Origin: Escarpia spicata
Lineage: Eukaryota > Annelida > Polychaeta > Sabellida > Siboglinidae
DNA: 64,000 bases
Assembly (NCBI GenBank): GCA_963995525.1
Contig: OZ023213.1
Location: forward strand, 23,820,598-23,884,597
Direction: 5' to 3'
Shown one piece after another: positions 23,508 through 35,651 of the stretch (the stretch's first letter is position 1; every line of letters starts with the position of its first letter). The notes under the pieces are model-generated. The model was not told where the DNA came from. It was given only the letters and a program-made list of their open reading frames with translations, and made no database searches. Made by a program: the position numbers and the translations under genes.

Positions 23508-24464
23508 AATAGTCATAGTTCCCTTCTCCTTTGTCCGTTTCCATGTATTCTTACCTTAATTTCTCTGTCAGCCTGTGCGGTGCGCCTCGGAATTATTAGT
23601 CTCCCTGGTTATAATTCAAATACAGTATTCTCGTTCTTCAAAACGTGTCTAACAATCGTAATCATTTTGAGGTATTTTGTAAACACACGATTAATAAATG
23701 CGAGTATAACACACAACTAAATACAAACAGAGACGACAATTTTTATAGGCCAAGAAATTTCATTTATTAGTACAATCGGGGGGGGGGGTAACTCTATATG
23801 ATATTTGAAATAGTCCTTGCCACCAAATGCAATTTCCTCATATTATGTATGATAACTGCGTCACCTCGAACCATACTGACTAGTGGGGTCAATATGCAAT
23901 ATTGGGTGTCAAGGATTTCAAATATTTTACACTTGAACGTCTGTGTCAGTCGCATCCGCCATATTTAAAGATGGCGGTCGTCAATAGAAATATCACCATA
24001 ACTTGGCAACTACATCACGTAGGGGAGTATTTTCTGTCTCTGTATAGATTTGTGGGCAACGATTTCGAAAATGGTAAATATAACGTTCGCTGACATTGAC
24101 ACTTTCGCCATTTTTAAAGATGACGCCCGTCACTGAGTATTATTACCACAGCCACATAGTAAACGTCAAAATAGTTTTTTCAGGTATGGCAATTTCAACT
24201 ATATTACTCCTTGCCCTGCGGTGATATTTATAGACCCGCCATTATTCACGACGGCGTCCATTAAAGTGTATTATTCCCATATCTCAAGAACCACATTCTA
24301 CCACTACTCCCCTTTACAAACAAGTGAGCATACACGTACACACTTGCGCGCGCACCCACACGCACGCTCCCACAGTTTCCACAACTGAGGCGGAATGAGG
24401 ACCTTACGGAGCAGTCTTCAGGATAGTTCTTTTTCAGATCAAAAACTTAAATTTTTTCATATCC
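23506..24464. other. Non-coding flank shared with unit B
   Basis: Aligns with about 52240-53120 in unit B. It includes short repeated elements with 'CCGCCATATTTAAAGATGGCG' and 'CCATTTTTAAAGATG(A/G)CG' motifs around 23960 and 24110. No gene is recognised. Confidence 0.5.
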
Positions 24465-24890
24465 ATAGTGTATTTTACCTGGTAGAGGCTTTAGTCTAAC
24501 GTCTCACGCTGACCTCTTCAGTACCGATGATGCTGAATGACGTCATCGTACACGTGAGGCAGTTCGTAATTGCCCTCGTCTCTATTGAATGGTGTTCTGG
24601 TCTTCCTGATCCAGATGGCTTCTTGATATACCGGATTCTTCAGTTGGGTTCCTTGTCTACAATTTTTGCTCCCTCCCTGTCTATGGTGTGGTTTTCAGTT
24701 GTCACATGGTCTGCAAGGGCGGATTTATTGATGATAGACATCAATCGTTTTCCCGCTCCTTGTGTTTTTCTCGTTTTTCATGTTGTCTACGTCCTTTTTG
24801 TGTTGAGTAGTTTCTGTTCGTGTTTTGAGTAGTCTTCCTGTCTCCCCAATGTATTCAGCACCACAATTCTTGCATGGTTTTTATTATAAA
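24465..24890 (-). mobile_element. Penelope-like element 3' terminus, degraded
   Basis: On the minus strand the end of a Penelope-like protein is visible in broken form ('DHVTTENHTIDREGAKIVD', then 'RIRYIK'). It is followed by the terminal sequence with CTGAAGA and a stem ending 'GACTAAAG'. The same terminus is found at 53120-53330 (minus) and 56590-56860 (plus) in unit B. Frameshifts make it inactive. Confidence 0.6.
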
Positions 24891-25763
24891 TTAGTAAATA
24901 CTGTCTTCTGACTAGGTAATTTTTGAGGGTACCACTGCAGCGGGTTGCAGTATAACCTGCCTTCTTTTGTAATCGGTCACTGGGTTTGAAACGAACCATA
25001 TTTCCATTGGAATTGGCGCAAGCTTTGCTGGTGCGAAATCGCTGCTGTACATCAACATAAAGCCCGGGAGAAACTGGCACTTTTCACCAGTCCAGACCAA
25101 ACGAAACCAGACTACACCAGACCAAACTCACCCCGACTGCAGTGAACGCACTACACCAACTGATATACACTGCCTCAGACGAGAAACCGGCGTGACGTCA
25201 CAATCACGTAAACTTGAAAAAGTAGCCCCGATTACAATCAGACGTATGGATATACTAGACGACTGACCCGACCCGACACGAACAAAACAATAGCGACTGA
25301 TCTGGTCTGGTCTGGTCGGGTGAAAAACGTCACTGTATCCCGGCCTTCTTCGAGCGCAAAGACTGGTGACGTCATCACGTGACGTACGTTTTTTTACATG
25401 ACAACCGGCTAAACAAACGGGATTGGTTGACGAGTTATGTAGGCCTATTCCTCCGATCAGTGACCTCGACGATTTCGAGATGTGGACAACGCTGCGCCTA
25501 ACAAGAAAGATTATTCGAAAACTTCTTTGACGGAAAGGGAGGATGGCCTTTCGGACACGACCAAGTAGACAGCGTTGCGAGTCATCTGGACTGTGACAGC
25601 ATATCTTTACACATATACCTTTATTCCTTATTCCTGTTTAATGAACGTTAGACATATATAAACTCCTAAATATGGTACTGAAACGTTTGGGATGTTGAAA
25701 TGTATTATATTTTAGGTATTAACATTGTTCTCAGGGAGAAGCATTTTTAAAAGCACACCATTA
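24891..25763. other. Right flank of unit A, no gene
   Basis: This aligns closely with about 57030-57881 in unit B, to the edge of a (TA)n array in both. It contains a purine/pyrimidine-biased CCAGACCAAAC-type stretch at about 25085-25130 and a 'CTGGTCTGGTCTGGTCGGG' stretch at about 25300-25320, which are roughly inverted relative to each other. No coding signal. Confidence 0.55.
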
Positions 25764-25825
25764 TATATATATATATATATTCACGAATATATATATATAT
25801 ATATATATATTCATATATATATTCG
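25764..25825. repeat. (TA)n array at the right edge of unit A
   Basis: The homology between units A and B ends here and at 57882, both in AT dinucleotide arrays. Confidence 0.85.
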
Positions 25826-25879
25826 TGAAATTTTAATCAAGTTGGAAGAATAATTAAATAAGCAAATTTCTTAATTCAC

Positions 25880-26925
25880 AACTAAGTTTGTTGTAACAAC
25901 AACATACTTCAGCTTCAGAGGCACAATCTACCAACAGAAGTTCGGCACAGCGATGGGAAGCCCAGTGTTACCGGTAATAGCTAGTTCTCGTTTGATGAAG
26001 AGAGTGAGGGGTCACTGCCGTTCCTAGACACACTGCTGGTACGAAAAGAGGATGGAACGGTCAAACTCCTAGTGTATTGGAAGAAGACCCACACCGACCA
26101 GTATTTGAACTTTAGTTCACATCATCAGCTACATCAGAAACTGGGTGTCATCAAAACATTGCTAGACAGATGCAGTAACATCGTAACGGAGTCAGATGAC
26201 AGACAGAAAGAGGAGGAGCACATCATGAAGGCGCTACATCGGTGTGGTACCCAAGTTGGATCACGAGGAAACTGAGGAACAACAACAAAACCAGAGGAGA
26301 AAGATCCAGGACAAGAATAACACAAAAAAGTCCATAGGCATGATTACTTTACCATATGTCCAAGGAGTGACAGAACCGGTACAACGCATACTAAAACATC
26401 ATGATATAGCGTCCACTGTCAGACCACACCAAAATCTCACAAAAATATTAGTACACCCAAAAGACAAAGTGGAAGACAGAAAGAAGACCGACTGTGTATA
26501 CCAAATCCCGTGTAAGACCTGCAACAAGACATACATTGGGGAAACGGGAAGAACACTTGGCACAAGACTAGAAGAACATATGAAAGAAGTCGAAACCGTG
26601 ACAACCAAACGTTTCACTCGAGGAAAAAGGAAAGACTCGACAAACATTGAACACAAGTCGGCTATAACTGACCATGCGGACAGACAAAACTGTGTCATAG
26701 ACTGGGAAGATGCAAGAGTAGTTATAGAGAGACAGAGGTGCACGATGGATCAAGGAGGCCATCTGGATCAGAAAGACTACACCTACAATGAATAGAGATG
26801 AGGGGAGCTACCGATTGAGTCACGTGTGGGACAGCCTGCTCGCCACGCCATCTGGCGAGTAGAAGAAGATCAGTTTCTGAAGAAGGCCGCCGAAGACGGT
26901 CGAAACGTCGAAGTGAGTCGAATTT
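25880..26925 (+). mobile_element. Penelope-like element, 5'-truncated, with GIY-YIG endonuclease
   Basis: The reverse-transcriptase end is seen as 'GTIYQQKFGTAMGSPVLPVI' and, after a gap, 'LPFLDTLLVRK'. Then comes a long segment (about 26244-26796) with 'LPYVQGVTEPVQRILKHHDI' and the GIY-YIG nuclease core 'VYQIPCKTCNKTYIGETGR' followed by 'RLEEHMKEVE'. Penelope-like retroelements pair a telomerase-like reverse transcriptase with this nuclease. A frameshift near 26245 and the missing N-terminus make it inactive. The end carries CTGAAGA, a 5-bp stem and GAAAC (26877-26906), discussed as a possible hammerhead-type motif. Confidence 0.85.
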
Positions 26926-26984
26926 ATATTTAACAAGATTTAACAAGATTGACACCCAGAGAATTAACTCTAGGTGGCGGGTGG

Positions 26985-28258
26985 ACAAGGAAGCCCTTTG
27001 GCTTATCGAGAGTCCGACCCTTTTATCTATGTGTATCCCGCCCTTCTGAGGTATGTGTCGATTTTATTTTAAAACATATTCACGCTACTAGCACCCACAC
27101 AATCAGCAGATAATATGTTCCATACATTTACACTCCTTTGTGAAAATGGGAACTTTCTTATATCTAATCTACACTGCTCCTTTGCTAATGTAACTTCATG
27201 TCCTCCAGTCCTTATATCTTTCTTAACAGAGAAACAAATATTTCTATCAATATTTTTATAACCATTCATTATTTTAAACACTTCTATCTGATCTCCTCTT
27301 AATCTCCTGGTCTCTAGTGTTGTTAAGCCGCATTTTTAGGCGTATTTTATAACTAAGATCCCTCAGTTTTGGTATCATTTTAGTTGCTCTCCTCTGTACT
27401 CTTTCTAGCATATCTATGTCCTTCCTGCGATACGGCTTCCACACTTGAATACAATATTCTAAATGAGGCCTAACTATTGTTTTATACAGCGGTATTATTA
27501 GCTCTTTTTCCTTATACGTTTGTTTTGCCTAATTAATCCAAGGATTTGATTTCCCCTTGAAGCTGCAATTCCGCACTGCTCTGAAACCTTCATATCAGCA
27601 CTAATGGTTAACCCTAAGTCTTTTTCTTTTACATTAGTATTTAGTACAGTACCCCGCATTGTATATTCAACCTCTTCGTTCCCATGTCCTGCGTGGAGGC
27701 ATTTACATTTCCCAAAATTGAACAGCATTCGCCACTTTTCAGACCATTTGATCAACTTGTCAAGATCATCTTGTAAATGTTGTCTATCTCCATCACTTTT
27801 AATCCTTTTAAACACTTTTGTATCATACGCAAATTTCAACACTTTGCTTGTTATTTCATCATTCAAATCGTTGATATATATTAAGAATAATATAGGTCCC
27901 AGTACCGATCCCTGTGGAACCCCACTCAAAACTGATTTCCAGTTTGAAGCCTCCCCATCAACTACTACACGTTGTCTTCTGTCAATCAGCCATTTTTCTA
28001 TCCAGTTTATTATACCATTTACTATGCCATGGGCCTTTAGTTTAAGCAGTACTCTTTGATGTGGTACTTTGTCGAAAGCTTTTTGAAAATCTAAGTAGAC
28101 GATATCTACTGGTGATCCCTCATCTACCCACTTAGTGATGTCTTCCAAAAAACAACATATTTGTTAAGCATGACCTCGCTTTAAAAAACCCATGTTGAGA
28201 TGGGTATATCAAGTTAAGTTTAACAAGAAAATCCACCATGTGATCTTTAAATAACTTC
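26985..28258 (-). mobile_element. CR1-type LINE, 3' part of ORF2 (split by a nested LINE)
   Basis: On the minus strand: 'NLIYPSQHGFFKARSCLTNM', then 'VYLDFQKAFDKV', 'SGVPQGSVLGPILFLIYIND', a mutated catalytic site 'FAYDTK' (normally F/YADD), 'EKDLGLTISADMKVSEQC' and the C-terminal 'FPFSQRSVNVWN' motif near 27100. The 5' part is at 31713-34590, and the protein continues across the junction. The catalytic change D to Y plus frameshifts around 27300-27500 mean it is inactive. Confidence 0.88.
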
Positions 28259-28261
28259 GCT

Positions 28262-31200
28262 TGGAGGGTCGCATCTTGTGGCAGCACCAGTTTTTAAGCA
28301 CGTGTTGTTTTGTGCATTTCGGAACGTTGATCATCATCATTTTACTATCAACGTAAGTCTGGACTATTGTGAATGTTTGTGCATCAAAGAGATCTGAACG
28401 AATTTATATTATCTGCTTTTACCTGTCTACAAATTGCGAGTTTTAATCATCTACAACCGGATGCTTTGTGTTGAACTTGGCGCCATGACACTGCGTTACT
28501 CAGCAACCATGCTACGTAACATCGGGAACTGCATTGAAACACTAAGGCCATCTTCAACGAACTGGACCTTATTGCGGTATTGTGGTCAACACAAAACAAA
28601 GTGCGGTTGCAGGGCCGGCGTGCGTAAGGTCCGTACTATCAAGTGTGTTGTTTCTGCGCGGCAGGCGTCAGTTTGTAAACAAACAGGCGTGAATGTGGCT
28701 AACCTTACTCCAGCACAGAGGTCGGCGAGGGAAACTGAATTGAATGTCCTATTGCTGAACACGCGCTCTGTTCTTGGGAAACCATTCCTCGTCAGCGAAC
28801 ACATCATTGACACGGCGGCTGATGTCGCCATTTTGACAGAGACGTGGTTAAAAGAGGAAGACACTGCTACAGTCATCAACCTGTGTCCTCCAGGCTATTC
28901 ATTTTCCGGAGTTGGAAGAAGAGAAAAGAAAGGTGGTGGCCTTGGCATTGTACACAAAACCGAACCGCCTTTTATATCTACGAACTCTACCGAATACTCT
29001 TCGTTCGAGCATCTAACAGTGCGATGTAAGCATCTAACAGTGCTTGTAATATACCGTCCACCATCGTCACCTATACCAGTGTTCTTGGACGAATTTGATG
29101 ATTTGACTGCTAACTTGGCTTCTGCTGCTGGTAGAGTTGTCATCACGGGAGATTTCAATCTGCATGTTGATGTTTGTTCAGCACCTGGGGTCTCCCGGTT
29201 CATGGATTTACTACAGATACATGATTACCATCAATATGTTGATTGTTCAACACACAAGGCTGGTCACACTTTGGATCTTGTCATTTCACGAGCAACCGAC
29301 CCTATCATCAGCAAAGTGTCCGTGATCAGCAGCGAAATATCTGACCACAAATCAGTAACATTCTCTATCGAGCACACAGCCGACAAGAACTACCCCCAGG
29401 CTAAACTACAGCCCAGAAGAGATCTTCGACATGTTGATTGAAAAACACTGACCATTGAAATTTATTCCAACTTATCTGGCTTTGATACATCATCCACAGA
29501 TCCGGATTCCATTCTTGATATATATATATATACGTGTGCTGTTATTCCGGCCTTGGATGAAATTGCTCCGGTAATGCTACGGCGGCCACGCAAGAGAAGA
29601 ACTCCACCTTGGTACTGCGAGGAATTACATGCAATGCGAAAGTTACGTCGCCAAAATGAGAACATTTGTATCAGGATTAGACATACACAGACGAGTATAC
29701 GTTAATCATCGTAATGCTGTCAGCGCGAGGATACGGCAAGCCAAAATTCAGCATTATCAGAGTCTACTCCAAGATGCCGATCAGAATACAGCCTTCGAAG
29801 CCGTGAACAGCCTGCTAAAGGTGGAATCTTCTAAACTGCCTGACACTGATTCAAGGGAGAAATTATGCTGCCAGTTTCTGACCTTTTTTGAAGAAAACAT
29901 TACGAAAACCAGGAATGAAATTGATACCTCGAAACTGCAACACAGAGAGTAGTTGAACATCCTATGACTGAAATGTATGTGTGAAGTGCAGACAATTATC
30001 CAGGATGCTAAACCCAAGTCATCATGCTTGGACCCTCTACCTACATCGCTGCTAAAGAGCACTCTTCCTGCTCATATTCAAATACTGACTCATCTTATCA
30101 ATATGTCTTTCGAGTCGGCCACTGTTCCGCGGGAACTCAGGAAGGCTGTCATAACACCGCTGTTAAAAAAGAACCAACCTTGGATCGAAACACGCTGAAA
30201 AATTACCGTCCAGTTTCAAGTTTGCCATTCGTGTCTAAAGTCTTGGAAAAGGTAGCAGCCAAACGACTTATTCAACATCTAAGTGACAATGGTCTTCACG
30301 AGCAGCTACAATCGGCATACAAACCTCGACACAGCACTGAAACTGCTTTAATGAGAGTGCAGCACGATATCACCAGTTACATGGCAGACTCCAGGGGTGT
30401 CCTTCTGGTTCTCCTGGATTTATCTTCTGCGTTCGATACGATCGATGCTGCTATCCTACTAAAGACTTTGCATAGCCATCTGGGAATATCTGGCGGGGCA
30501 CTTGCGGTTCGTACCCAGCGTCTACGGATTGGGGTGGATGCTTCTGAAGAACGCCCTGTGAGATACGGTGTTCCACAGGGCTCGGTGTTGGGTCCGTTGT
30601 TGTTCACTGTGTACACAGAACCAATGCAGGACATACTAACGAGGCACTCTGTGGAATATCATAAATATCAGATCTTCAGATATGCACATCCTACTGTCCT
30701 CACATATCTGGTGACTTGGAGTGCGCTGTTCAGAGACTTAGTGACTGCATCAGTGAGGTCAAATGTTGGATGGTTAAGCATAAACTCAAGCTAAACGACA
30801 ATAAGACTGAATTTATGGTGGCCCTCATTCTCTATCACCTAAAGAAATTTGGACTTCCAGAGTACCTCGTTGTTAGTGGAGTCAACATAAAACCTGTTAT
30901 CTCTGTCAGGAATTTGGGAGCTCAATTTGACACTCACATGAGCATGAAGCAGCATGTTGATGCTGTTTGCAAGAAGTGTAACTACCATTTGAGACGTATT
31001 AGCTCCACCAGGACCTATATCACGAAGCCTGTCTGCCATTCATTGGTCATTGCGCTGGTTGTTTCAAGCTTAGATTACTGCACCGCTCTGCTGCTGGACC
31101 TACCCGGATTTCACTTAGCACGTCTCCAGAAAATACACAATAGGGCAGCCCGCCTAGTTGTCCTTACACCTATATCTTCACACATCACGCCAGTACTGGC

Positions 31201-31712
31201 GCTTCTGCACTGGTTGCCAGTCAGACAACGCATTGTGTTTAAAGTACTAGTGTATATTTGCAAAATGCTCCATGGTTTGGCGCCGAAGTACTTTGCACAT
31301 CTATTACATCCACGAACTCGCAACCCTCGTCTTCAGCAGCTTCATGACCATCTTCAGCTTGCAGTTACACCAGCATCAAAATCCATCGGCAAGTGAGCGT
31401 TTGGCATAACTGGTCCGGCCAAATGGAACGAACTGCCAGTGACTCTACGAGATGCTCCGTCTGTGTTTTTAGTTAAACGTCACCTGAAGACATATTTATT
31501 TAAACAAACTTATGGTGGACAATAGCAAGATTTATTTACAGGATGTTTAGTGACTCTTGTTAATTGATTAATCTATTTTTTTGTAAATTAATTAATTTAT
31601 AAGTAATTTATGTATTATTTTAATTGTTTTTATAATGTTTCTATATTGTGAGCGCATTGATTAACTATTAGTTAGAGATCGCGCGGTAAAAAAAAACTTT
31701 ATTATTATTAAT
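28262..31712 (+). mobile_element. CR1/L2-like LINE nested inside the CR1-type LINE
   Basis: The plus strand has an endonuclease domain (about 28740-29380: 'LNVLLLNTRSV', 'ILTETWL', 'VVITGDFNLHVD', 'SDHKSVTFSI'). Reverse-transcriptase pieces follow: 'LKNYRPVSSLPFVSKVLEKV', 'LQSAYKPRHSTETAL', 'LLDLSSAFDTID', 'YGVPQGSVLGPLLFTVYTEP'. The C-terminal 'KIHNRAARLV' and 'LLHWLPV' precede a (TTA)n tail at about 31699-31711. The catalytic YADD is lost to a frame change near 30660, and other frame breaks occur near 29441 and 30200. It is longer at the 5' end than other copies here. Confidence 0.9.
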
Positions 31713-33560
31713 TAGTCTTTCTAATAATTTGCAAATCACTGATGTTAAAGTCACTGGTCTATAGTTCTCTGACTTGTTTCTCGAACCTTTTTAAAATAAT
31801 GGTATAATGTTTGCCCCTTTCCACTCTAAAGGAACCACTCCCTCTTCTAATGACAAATTGAAAACTGTTGCAAGCGGTACGGTAATTTGTACTACAATTT
31901 CCAATAGTAGTTTGGGCGGAATCCCATCCACTCCAGGTGATTTATTATCCTTCATAGCCCTTATTTTCTTAGCTACCATTTCCGGGGTTACAATTAATTT
32001 TCCTAAATAGTCTGAATCTATCCCCTTGAACTTAGCCTCTGGTACTGGCAGTGAACTAATATCTTCCCTGGTAAACACTGAACTAAAGTACTCATTCAGG
32101 TATTCTGCCATTAAGAATCCCTCTGATATTTTATTTCCAGCACTATCTTCTAGAGGACCGACCTTATCTTGAACTTTCTGTTTGCTTCGAACATACATTT
32201 GCATAAAAACTCTTGCTGTCATGTTTTATATCACTAGCTAATTGTTGTTCATAGCTTCTCTTTGAATTTCTAATTTCAGCTGTAGCTTGGTTAAGTGCTT
32301 CTTTATAACTGTTGTAGTCTTCATCATTTCCAGTACATCTATATGACTTCCACATCATTTGTTTATGCATATTTTTTCTAATGGCTTCTTTCGATAAGTG
32401 TTTCTTTTTGGACCGTTTCCCTTGTTTTTTGAAGGGTACAAATTTATCAACTATGCACTTAATTTCACTCTTTAATATATTCCAGCATTCTGTTGCTGTT
32501 TTATTTTTCAGTATGTTATTCCCGTCTATCTTTGCTAAATATTTCCTCATGTCCTTATACCTTCCTTTGTGGAAATTTCTCCTATACTGCTTTTTACTAT
32601 TCCTTTCTGATTATACTTTGATGGTAAAATGTATCTGGTTGTGATCACTACTCCCCAGTGGATCACATATCTTGACATTGTCAACTAATTCATTCTGTGA
32701 GGACAAAACTATGTCTAACACATTCTGACCCCAGGTTCGTTCTAGCAAATGTTGAGAAAGGAAAGTATCTTGAACTAAAATTAAAAACTTGTGGTCCTCA
32801 CTCCCCATACTCTGTAGAGATTTCCATTGTATATGCCAGTGGCTAAAATCCCCCATAACAATATAGTCCCGTTTGCTTACTTCCCTTATAGCGTTTTGTA
32901 TTTTTTCATTCTCTTTTAGACTTCGATAAACTAACCCAACTGTTAACCTTGAGTTTCCTGTAACTATGTTACACCAAACAGCTTCTTCGCAATCTGCTTC
33001 TCTTTCTAATTTTATTTCATTAGCCTGGATAGATTCTTTAATATATAAAATAACTCCACCTCCCTTTCTTTCTATTCTATCTTTCCTAAACATTACATAT
33101 CCTGTCAGTCCCATTTCGGCATCTGATATATCGGTGGTAGTCCAGGATTCGGTTATACCTATTATGTGAGGGTCAATATATTATACCATAATGTTTAGTT
33201 CATTTGTTTTGTTTACTATACTCCTTGCGTTTAAACAAACACGTTTATATCCAGCTTCAGAAGAGTTTTCCAGACTGTTCTTTGCTGATTTATTTGTGCT
33301 GTCTTTATCGATGCCTCCAGTTTCAGGCTTTTCTGTGAGTTCCCCCTACGAATCTAGTTTAAATAGATGCAACCTGTCCCACTGTCAACTGATCGCAGCA
33401 GGTTCTCTGAGAAAACTGCTGCCCCCTTTCCACTAAGATTGAGGCCATCTCTCATGTACATATCTTCCCTCCCAACAAAGTATCCCCATACATATATGAA
33501 TCCCACCCTCTCTTCTTCACACATCTGCTCAACTAGTGCGTTGATCGCCATCCTCTTGCA
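31713..33560 (-). mobile_element. CR1-type LINE, endonuclease and N-terminal part of ORF2 (split)
   Basis: On the minus strand: endonuclease motifs 'YVMFRKDRIERKGGGVILYI', 'RDYIVMGDFSHWHIQW' and 'GSSDHNQIHFTI' (32611-33114). Then a connector with 'LPWKK'-type basic stretch (32164-32550), and the start of the reverse transcriptase with 'DNKSPGVDGIPPKLL' and 'ENYRPVTLTSVICKLLERL'. Translation would continue directly into the segment ending at 28258 if the nested element were removed. Frameshifts at about 32200, 32550 and 31795. Confidence 0.88.
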
Positions 33561-34590
33561 GTTTCTATCTGTTGCCCCCTTCGTCCATTACTGGCAAAAT
33601 TCCTGAAAATTCTTGTCTTCTTTAGCTTTCTCACTAACTGTCTATACTTCTGCACTATCCCAGTTGTTCCCTCCCTGCCAGCATTACTTGTTCCTACATG
33701 TACCAGTATAGACCCTCCATTGCCATGTCCCAATACCTTCTCTACCCTGTCAGTCACACGTTCAATCCTAGTCCCCGGTAGACAAACAACGACGTCCTTC
33801 CCCTTGTTCAGTGTCTTGTCCGTCTATCTCATAATGGAGTCGCCCATAAACACTCTCTCTTTCCTCATTGCCCCCCCCCCCCAACAACTGCCTTAGAGTA
33901 GCTATTTCTTCGGTTTGCATCTGTCTGGTTGTTGTCTTTTTCCCCTGTCGTCTTCTTTCCTGTCACATTCTCTTCCGATCCATTCTTTCCTGTCGCTTTT
34001 TCTCTTGTCACCTTTCCTCTTGTCAGCGTCCCTTTTATCGACTTCTCTTCTATCACACTTGCTCTCACTTCCTTTCGTCCCTTCATCTTTCCTCCCATCT
34101 CATTTTCTTCTCTCCTCTCCCGTCCCATCTTCCCTCCCTCCTTCTCTACGGTCACTTTCTTCCCTGTCACCTTCACGCTTGTCACGTTTTCTGTCGTCGA
34201 TTTTCCAATTTCTTCCCCTCCAATCACCTTCCCTCCTCTCAATCTCCTTTCCTCAGTTTTCTTGCCACTGCTATTCTCCTTCAGTCTTGCAGTATTCTCA
34301 TCTCTCTCCCTGTCGTCTCTCTCCATTCGACCTGTCTCCTTTCTAATTCCCATCTCCATTCCCTTCACAATATCTGTTAACCTAACTATCTCCTTCTGCA
34401 GACACTCCACCTTCCAACACCCAATGCACTGAAAGGTGAATCCTTCCTCCATGGGTTCTGCCCATGACTTCCCACAGCCGGACAATGCAAAATCTACCCA
34501 TATGTGGCAGTGATCGCACACCAAGTGTCGCTTTGCCTTGACTTGCCGCTTGCAAGGCGCCATATCCCTGTCAGAATTTATTTAATATCT
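33533..34590 (-). mobile_element. CR1-type LINE ORF1: zinc-finger and esterase-like region
   Basis: The minus-strand frame from 34563 opens with a cysteine/histidine cluster ('CDHCHIWVDFALSGC' ... 'FQCIGCWKVECLQ') resembling the PHD-like finger of CR1 ORF1. A very Lys/Glu/Thr-rich, low-complexity stretch of about 150 residues follows. After a frame break near 33865 comes 'ILVHVGTSNAGREGT' with 'KYRQLVRKLKKTRI', which matches the SGNH/esterase domain carried by ORF1 of several CR1 elements. It is the first ORF of the element continuing at 31713-33560. Confidence 0.7.
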
Positions 34591-35189
34591 TAACTAACTT
34601 AGTCTTTATAAAGTTTCCTGTGTACTACAACACACTTTATGTTACATATTTCAATTACACAGCCGACTATTTATTCTATCACGAACGCTAACATTACCGG
34701 TAGTGACCTAATTTAAATACAATCAATTACGTTACGTTAGGCTGCTTTATATATTTATTTAGGTTACGCCGTCCGACTATCGCCCTTGGTTAATTTTAAC
34801 AACAATGCTACCTAATCAAAATATCTAGCAAGTACTGGCTTACACATATATTATCTTATGTAAGTAGTTTGATGGTTGTTTATCTCCTATATATTCTACC
34901 ACGTAATCAGGTTTGTTAAATCTTGTTTATAACTTATCGAAGGCTAAGTTACCCTATTATCACTCACTGTACTAAGGTGTTCTAAAATACTTTAACTAAC
35001 TAACTTTAAGCACAACTGCTAATCAATATATGTTTACTGCAACTTTATGAATGAGAATAAGGCAAGACTAATACTTATCAATCAATTATCAATGCCGATT
35101 ATTAATGATATGAAGGCAAGAATAAAACTTATCAATCAATTATCAATCAGTAATTCCATTTGTTTATCAACTTTTCTGCACCACCAATT
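34591..35189. other. AT-rich DNA, no gene
   Basis: Probably the 5' region of the CR1-type LINE plus flank. A short imperfect direct repeat with 'CTTATCAATCAATTATCAAT' occurs at about 35075 and 35127. Nothing else is recognised. Confidence 0.4.
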
Positions 35190-35651
35190 TCTACGATCAA
35201 TCGAACACCATCTCGACACGCTGAAAATAATGCGCGAAGACAATTCGAACAAAATATCCACCACTGTCTATAGCCAGGTACTCATTCGTACAGCTGAGTG
35301 AACTGGAGTAGCGTAGAGTGGACGAATTTGCTCAAGGTTCGACACCGCAGCACAGGAATCGAAGCCGGGTTCTCTCGGTCGAGAGTCCGAAGCTCTAATC
35401 ACTGCACAACCGCGCTCTACAAGGAGGAGGATTCTGGCTAAACAGACAGATCGCTTTTCTATATAAAATCAATTATAAATAGACAAACATACGATGTTTT
35501 ACACAATACACCTGCTGAATTAGTAAGTTATTACGTTCGCACAAAGTTACTTAGCAAACTGACGAAGACATCAATGTACTTACAATGTACACTCTACCGC
35601 CCCGGCCGATCTAGGTAGTGGCTGGTATAAAGATCCATGTACGAATCATCG
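35190..35651 (-). repeat. Inverted copy of the composite repeat, piece 1 (SINE end)
   Basis: The reverse complement matches 12780-13253, including the tRNA-like SINE head with 'GCTTCGATTCCTGTGCTG' and the 'CTAGATCGGCCG' block. The match resumes at 36931 after the LINE insertion. Homology to the SINE stops at about 35190, before the CR1-like tail. Confidence 0.85.

Noticed and set aside
26399..26743. Antisense open frame over the Penelope-like nuclease
   Set aside because: Shadow of the sense GIY-YIG coding sequence.
33868..34432. Several Ser/Leu/Phe-rich plus-strand frames
   Set aside because: Shadows of the Lys/Glu-rich ORF1 of the CR1-type LINE on the other strand.
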